Program-made: the position numbers and the translations under genes | Notes under the pieces: model-generated | Told to the model about the DNA's origin: nothing | Seen by the model: only the letters and a program-made list of their open reading frames with translations | The model's database searches: none | Shown here: positions 60,251-64,000 of the stretch, piece by piece | Numbering within the stretch: position 1 is the stretch's first letter | Layout of the letters: each line of letters starts with the position of its first letter | Assembly: GCA_963930655.1 (NCBI GenBank) | Contig: OZ005619.1 | Location: forward strand, 18,189,752-18,253,751 | DNA from: Myrica gale | Lineage: Eukaryota; Streptophyta; Magnoliopsida; Fagales; Myricaceae | Length of the DNA stretch: 64,000 nucleotides | Direction of reading: 5' to 3'

Positions 60251-62444
60251 TCGCTGCTTTTCTGTTGCTGGAGTGGGATAAATCCCCTCTTTCTTGTGAA
60301 CCCTGAGTGAAGGGCTTGGCTCGAGTCTCGTGAGCCAGACACGAGTTAAAAGTGAGAATAGTTGCTTTGGGTGATAAGAAGAGGCTTAGAAAAAAAAAAA
60401 GTGATAAGAAGAGGCTGCCTTTGCTTCTGCCATATGGATCTCCAACCATGGCGAGAGAGAGTGACAGAGAGCTGGTGGGTGTGTTCTTTTGGCTTTAGGG
60501 AGTGTGGGAAACGTATGTCTGATTAGACTGATGCCATTGCCCTTTTACACAGTGATTGTGTACCTTACAAATTTAACAAAATTTTAACTCATTATCTCAC
60601 CTTTTTTTTTTTTACTTTTTACTTTACTTATTTTTTCATTGTCTTCGTACTTCTTCTCTAATTTTTTTTCATTCGCTCTTGACTTTTTACCGATTCTTAA
60701 AACTTTATTAAAATTTCTCTTCCTCCTCGTTATTCAGCATCATACGTAAACTTTACATTTTTTTATTAAAAATACACCAATACATAAAATTTTAGAAGGA
60801 GACAGACAACCTCTTCATATTTCGGAAAAAAAATTTAGCTAACCTAGTGGATAGATTGTTTAATGATAATTTGATATAGATTTAGTAACAGCTTACAAAA
60901 TACAATAATAATTATTTACTTCAAAACAGTTTTTATTTATTTTGTTCACACAAACAGTTTTCAAACAAGTTTTTTCACAAACTCCTCCGATAATGTAAAA
61001 CAATTCCCAAACTAGTTTAAATTCTATACACCTATTTTTAGGATTTCCAATAAAAATAAATTTCAAACATGTTTTGAAATCGAAAACAAAAAGTAACCTT
61101 GAAACCAGCTCTCGAACGGCCACTTTTCAATAATTATTGGATATTTCGATTCAAGTTGCACTCTTCTTTTCAATTTTCTCTAGTATTATTTTGTAAAATT
61201 TTGGATAGTTAAAATTTTAGAGTGTTGGAGTTTATAAAAAAGTAAAGAGAGATGATTTAAATGATTTATATATATATATATATTTTATGTGTTAGAGTTA
61301 ATAAAAAATAAAGAGATAATTTTATATAGTTATTTTATTATGACTAAAATTTTAGAGTGTCCGAAATTTTAGTCTCAAATGCATTTGTTCCATTGATATG
61401 TATACATCCGGTTGTTTTCTGAGAAAATCTTCCTCTGTTCCATTCCCTTATTGCTTCCGGATTTCTTTTAGTAAATGTTTTGCTTTTTGTACAGAAGATG
61501 AATGTCCAGGTCAATTGAGTTGTCTGCAATTGTATAAATTAGCTCTTATGCTTCCTTTAACAGTCATACTGGATAGTTTTAGAAGAATACCAAATTAGTT
61601 GTAAGAATTGTATGGATCATCCTCCCATATTTAATATTCGTCCTATCTCTCCTAATTATGCAATGGAAGGAATTGTAAAAATAGAAACAAGCTTTGAAAT
61701 TCTCAAAAACCACGTCTCTGTATATTTCAAAATAGTAAAAACATGACCCATACTATCATCGTAATTAAGACTATAACGTTGCGACTATGTGGAATTATTT
61801 GTTGTCTTTCCATACTTCGTTTTTTGTTCTTATGTTAAATATATGAGAAAGATTTTGTTTCACCAAAACTTTAGATCCTATTTGCCCAAGAAAGAAAAAA
61901 AGGGGTCATTGTAATTATATCTTTCTTTTTTAGTAAGTAAGAGATTATATTGCAATCAACAGAATATACGATTTCCCAAATTACACCAGATCTCACACCT
62001 GTAGCCACCAAAAACCAGAACAGAGTGACACAAGCAACAACCACTTGGCTATCACTGACCATTAAGCTTAGTTTCCTATAAAAATCTTCGCTTCAAACAG
62101 GATAATAATCCTCTCTTGCGTGAACAAATTGTGTTCTCTACAAGTTTTGCATGGATTTTGTCCCTCCTCGCACCTTACTAATGCTCACCGGTTGTCTCTG
62201 TTCTCTGTCACTTTGCTGCCGGCGTACTCGCCATATCTCTCTCCCATCGTTTCAGCTTGATGATCAGCCCTTGCTCTAGCTCCTTCTCACCAATTCTGCA
62301 CCTTTTTTCTAGTGTGTTTTTGTGGTTTTCTCACTCTTTGGATTGTGTTTCATACTTCGAGAATGAGTAGTACTGATTCACGTTTTCTGTAATTTGGAGA
62401 GGGAAGAGAATTGTGGGTTCTGATTAGAACCAGCCACCAGGAGA
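60251..62444. other. Intergenic; promoters of EF-hand (minus) and NSH3 copy 2 (plus)
   Basis: Divergent promoter region. AT-rich, with T-rich runs at 60600-60680 and a (TA)n run at 61267-61282. About 62180-62440 aligns with the leader of NSH3 copy 1 (48845-49110): CTCACCGG, GGTCTCTGTCAC-like and TGCTGCCGGYGT words are shared. A TATAAAA word at 62078 is a candidate TATA box. Confidence 0.45.
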
Positions 62445-63596
62445 ATGTTGCCGCAGAGGAAGTTTTGGGTCGTAATATTGTTCTTGCTCGCAGGAGCTGA
62501 ACCGTGCACTGCGGAGGGTCGACCACATCGGATTCTGTTGGATACAGATGTTGATACCGATGATTTCTTTGCTCTCTTGTATCTCTTGAAGCAGAACAGA
62601 TCAGAGTTTGAAGTGGAGGTAAGTTTATATACACGAATCGTTCTTTGTGTGATATCACGATAATGCTTGTAGACTAAAATTTTTAATTTGCCGACACTAT
62701 CTAACAATACTCAAAACGATGCAAATGAATTTACGGTAGGCTATGTTTGGTTTAGTTCTCAAAACAGTTTTTATTTTTTTATTTTTATAGAAGTAATGTA
62801 GATTTTCTTGAGAATGGTGAAAAATTAGTTAAAAATTGTTGAAATTTGAAAAAAATTATTGAGATCGGTGAAAAGTTATTGAAATTGATGAAAAAATTAT
62901 TGAGTTCGATGAAAATGTATTGAAATTGATAAAAAAGTAAGTAAAAAGTTTTTAAAAACTTATTGAGAACTTAAACAAATATAGAACTCTTGCATAGACG
63001 ATTTTTTTTAAAGCCATGCAAGTGAGAGATCATTTCATATCACTATGATTAAATCGATTGTTTAACGAAAATCTTGCCTTGATAGGTAGCGACCGGTAAT
63101 TTTCTTGGCTCGAGAAAAGAGATTAGAATAACATTTGTTATATGTTGTAAAATGCATATTACTCTTAAGTTTATTACCAACACTATTAAATAGTGTAAAA
63201 ATTAAATGTTATATTTATTTCCCTTCGAATTATAGGGTGTAATTTAAACGCAACTGCATTTGTATTGCATTGATCAACTTGGTTATAAGTGAAAGTAATC
63301 ATGACTTAAAAAAATTGAAAATAATCATGGCTTCAAGCTTTAAATATTGGACCAAGTGAATTTGTATTATGAGGAGATAGAAAAGTGAAGGACGTTGCAC
63401 TGTTAACTTGGTGCAGGCAGTCACGATCAACACTAATGGATGGAGTGACGGGGGACATGCAGTGAATCATATCTACGATCTTCTGTACATGATGGACCGT
63501 GACGACATTGCTGTTGGAGTAGGAGGCGAAGGTGGGATACTAGAAAATGGTACGCTACTACCAGATGTTGGAGGGTATCTTCCTATTATCGAACAG
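62445..63596 (+). CDS. NSH3: NSH3-like nucleoside hydrolase, tandem copy 2, cut off by the window end
   Basis: Two exons are visible: 62445-62618 (58 codons) and 63417-63596 (60 codons). They have the same boundaries and phases as exons 1 and 2 of copy 1. The ATG is in context AGAATGTTGCC. A signal peptide ([20 protein letters not shown]) precedes the calcium-binding motif [10 protein letters not shown], which is identical to copy 1. Exon 2 ends GGYLPIIEQ like copy 1. About two fifths of the exon 2 differences are conservative ([10 protein letters not shown] versus [10 protein letters not shown]). Intron 1 is about 800 bases. The remaining ten exons should lie beyond position 64000. Confidence 0.9.
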
Positions 63597-64000
63597 GTGT
63601 GTATCGTGGATTCGTGGGTATGCTGCGTTTTACTTCGTCCAGTTAGTTTTGACGAATAATTTTGCAAAGTTAAAAATAATGATTTTTAACTAATTTTTTT
63701 AATATTTCATAGTTAATTATAATATGTTATAAACTCTTACAAAATGTCTCATTTTAAAGTCTTATCTCATACACTAATTGATATAAGGCCATTTTAGATT
63801 AAGATTTTTTTGTAATTTCTTGGTTTAGTAATAAATAATTTTTTTTAAAAAATAAATATAATAAGTAAATTTCATTATAAAATTTATATTATTCGAAATT
63901 TTATATAAATAATATTAAATTATGTGAGATTTAGTTTATCTATATTACACTACGAGGATGTTCGGTTGTGGTGTTTTTTGAGAATTTTTTATGTTTTGAA
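63597..64000. other. Intron 2 of NSH3 copy 2 (partial)
   Basis: Begins with the donor GTGTGTATCG. AT-rich, and ends in a sequence resembling the start of the MITE seen at 47311 and 56570. Runs off the window. Confidence 0.55.

Noticed and set aside
1-64000. Prokaryotic-type defence system, CRISPR array or gene cluster
   Set aside because: Gene structure, introns and repeats are those of a plant chromosome; no such array or operon is present.

Overview
This is a plant nuclear window, most likely from a eudicot. The evidence is intron-rich genes with GT-AG introns and plant-specific families (SPL7, apoplastic NSH3, LEC14B, ERD6-like sugar transporter, lachrymatory-factor-synthase-like), plus AT-rich intergenic DNA full of small plant transposons (hAT, MULE/MITE, TRIM, SINE, Ty3/Gypsy). 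I cannot name the species. There is no bacterial operon, CRISPR array or rRNA/tRNA gene.

Layout: 0.8-1.3 kb, minus-strand LFS-like gene with a C-terminal frameshift. 1.8-9.9 kb, young mobile elements, several with exact target-site duplications: a MITE, two hAT elements, a 656-bp TRIM and a SINE. 10.1-12.1 kb, a Pack-MULE carrying pieces of four unrelated genes (chloroplast FtsY, an LRK10-like kinase, an auxilin-like protein and a GARP/HHO transcription factor). 14.3-22.5 kb, a complete 10-exon SPL7 copper-response regulator, with a MULE-type MITE and a SINE in its largest intron. 25.9-28.35 kb, an ERD6-like sugar-transporter pseudogene. 29.9-35.2 kb, a LEC14B/DCAF11-like WD40 locus with three lesions. 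35.8-36.2 kb, a small single-pass membrane protein. 36.2-49 kb, intergenic DNA with fold-back elements and a decayed minus-strand Gypsy element. 49.1-55.2 kb, a complete 12-exon NSH3 nucleoside hydrolase. 56-60 kb, a duplicated promoter-distal block, LTR remnants and a second TRIM. 60.0-60.25 kb, the first exon of a minus-strand EF-hand gene. 62.4 kb to the end, the first two exons of a second, tandem NSH3 copy that runs off the window.

The genes do not form one pathway. SPL7 controls copper homeostasis and NSH3 degrades extracellular nucleosides. The others are ordinary neighbours. Three loci (LFS-like, sugar transporter, LEC14B) carry disabling changes and the EF-hand gene lacks a recognisable second exon. 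I find no wholly new biological system. The least ordinary structures are the four-gene Pack-MULE, a perfect 38-bp inverted repeat inside a hAT element, TRIMs with intact primer-binding sites, and the NSH3 tandem duplication that includes a conserved upstream block with a G-box. Exon boundaries were read by eye from splice sites, reading phase and remembered family sequences. No search was run.
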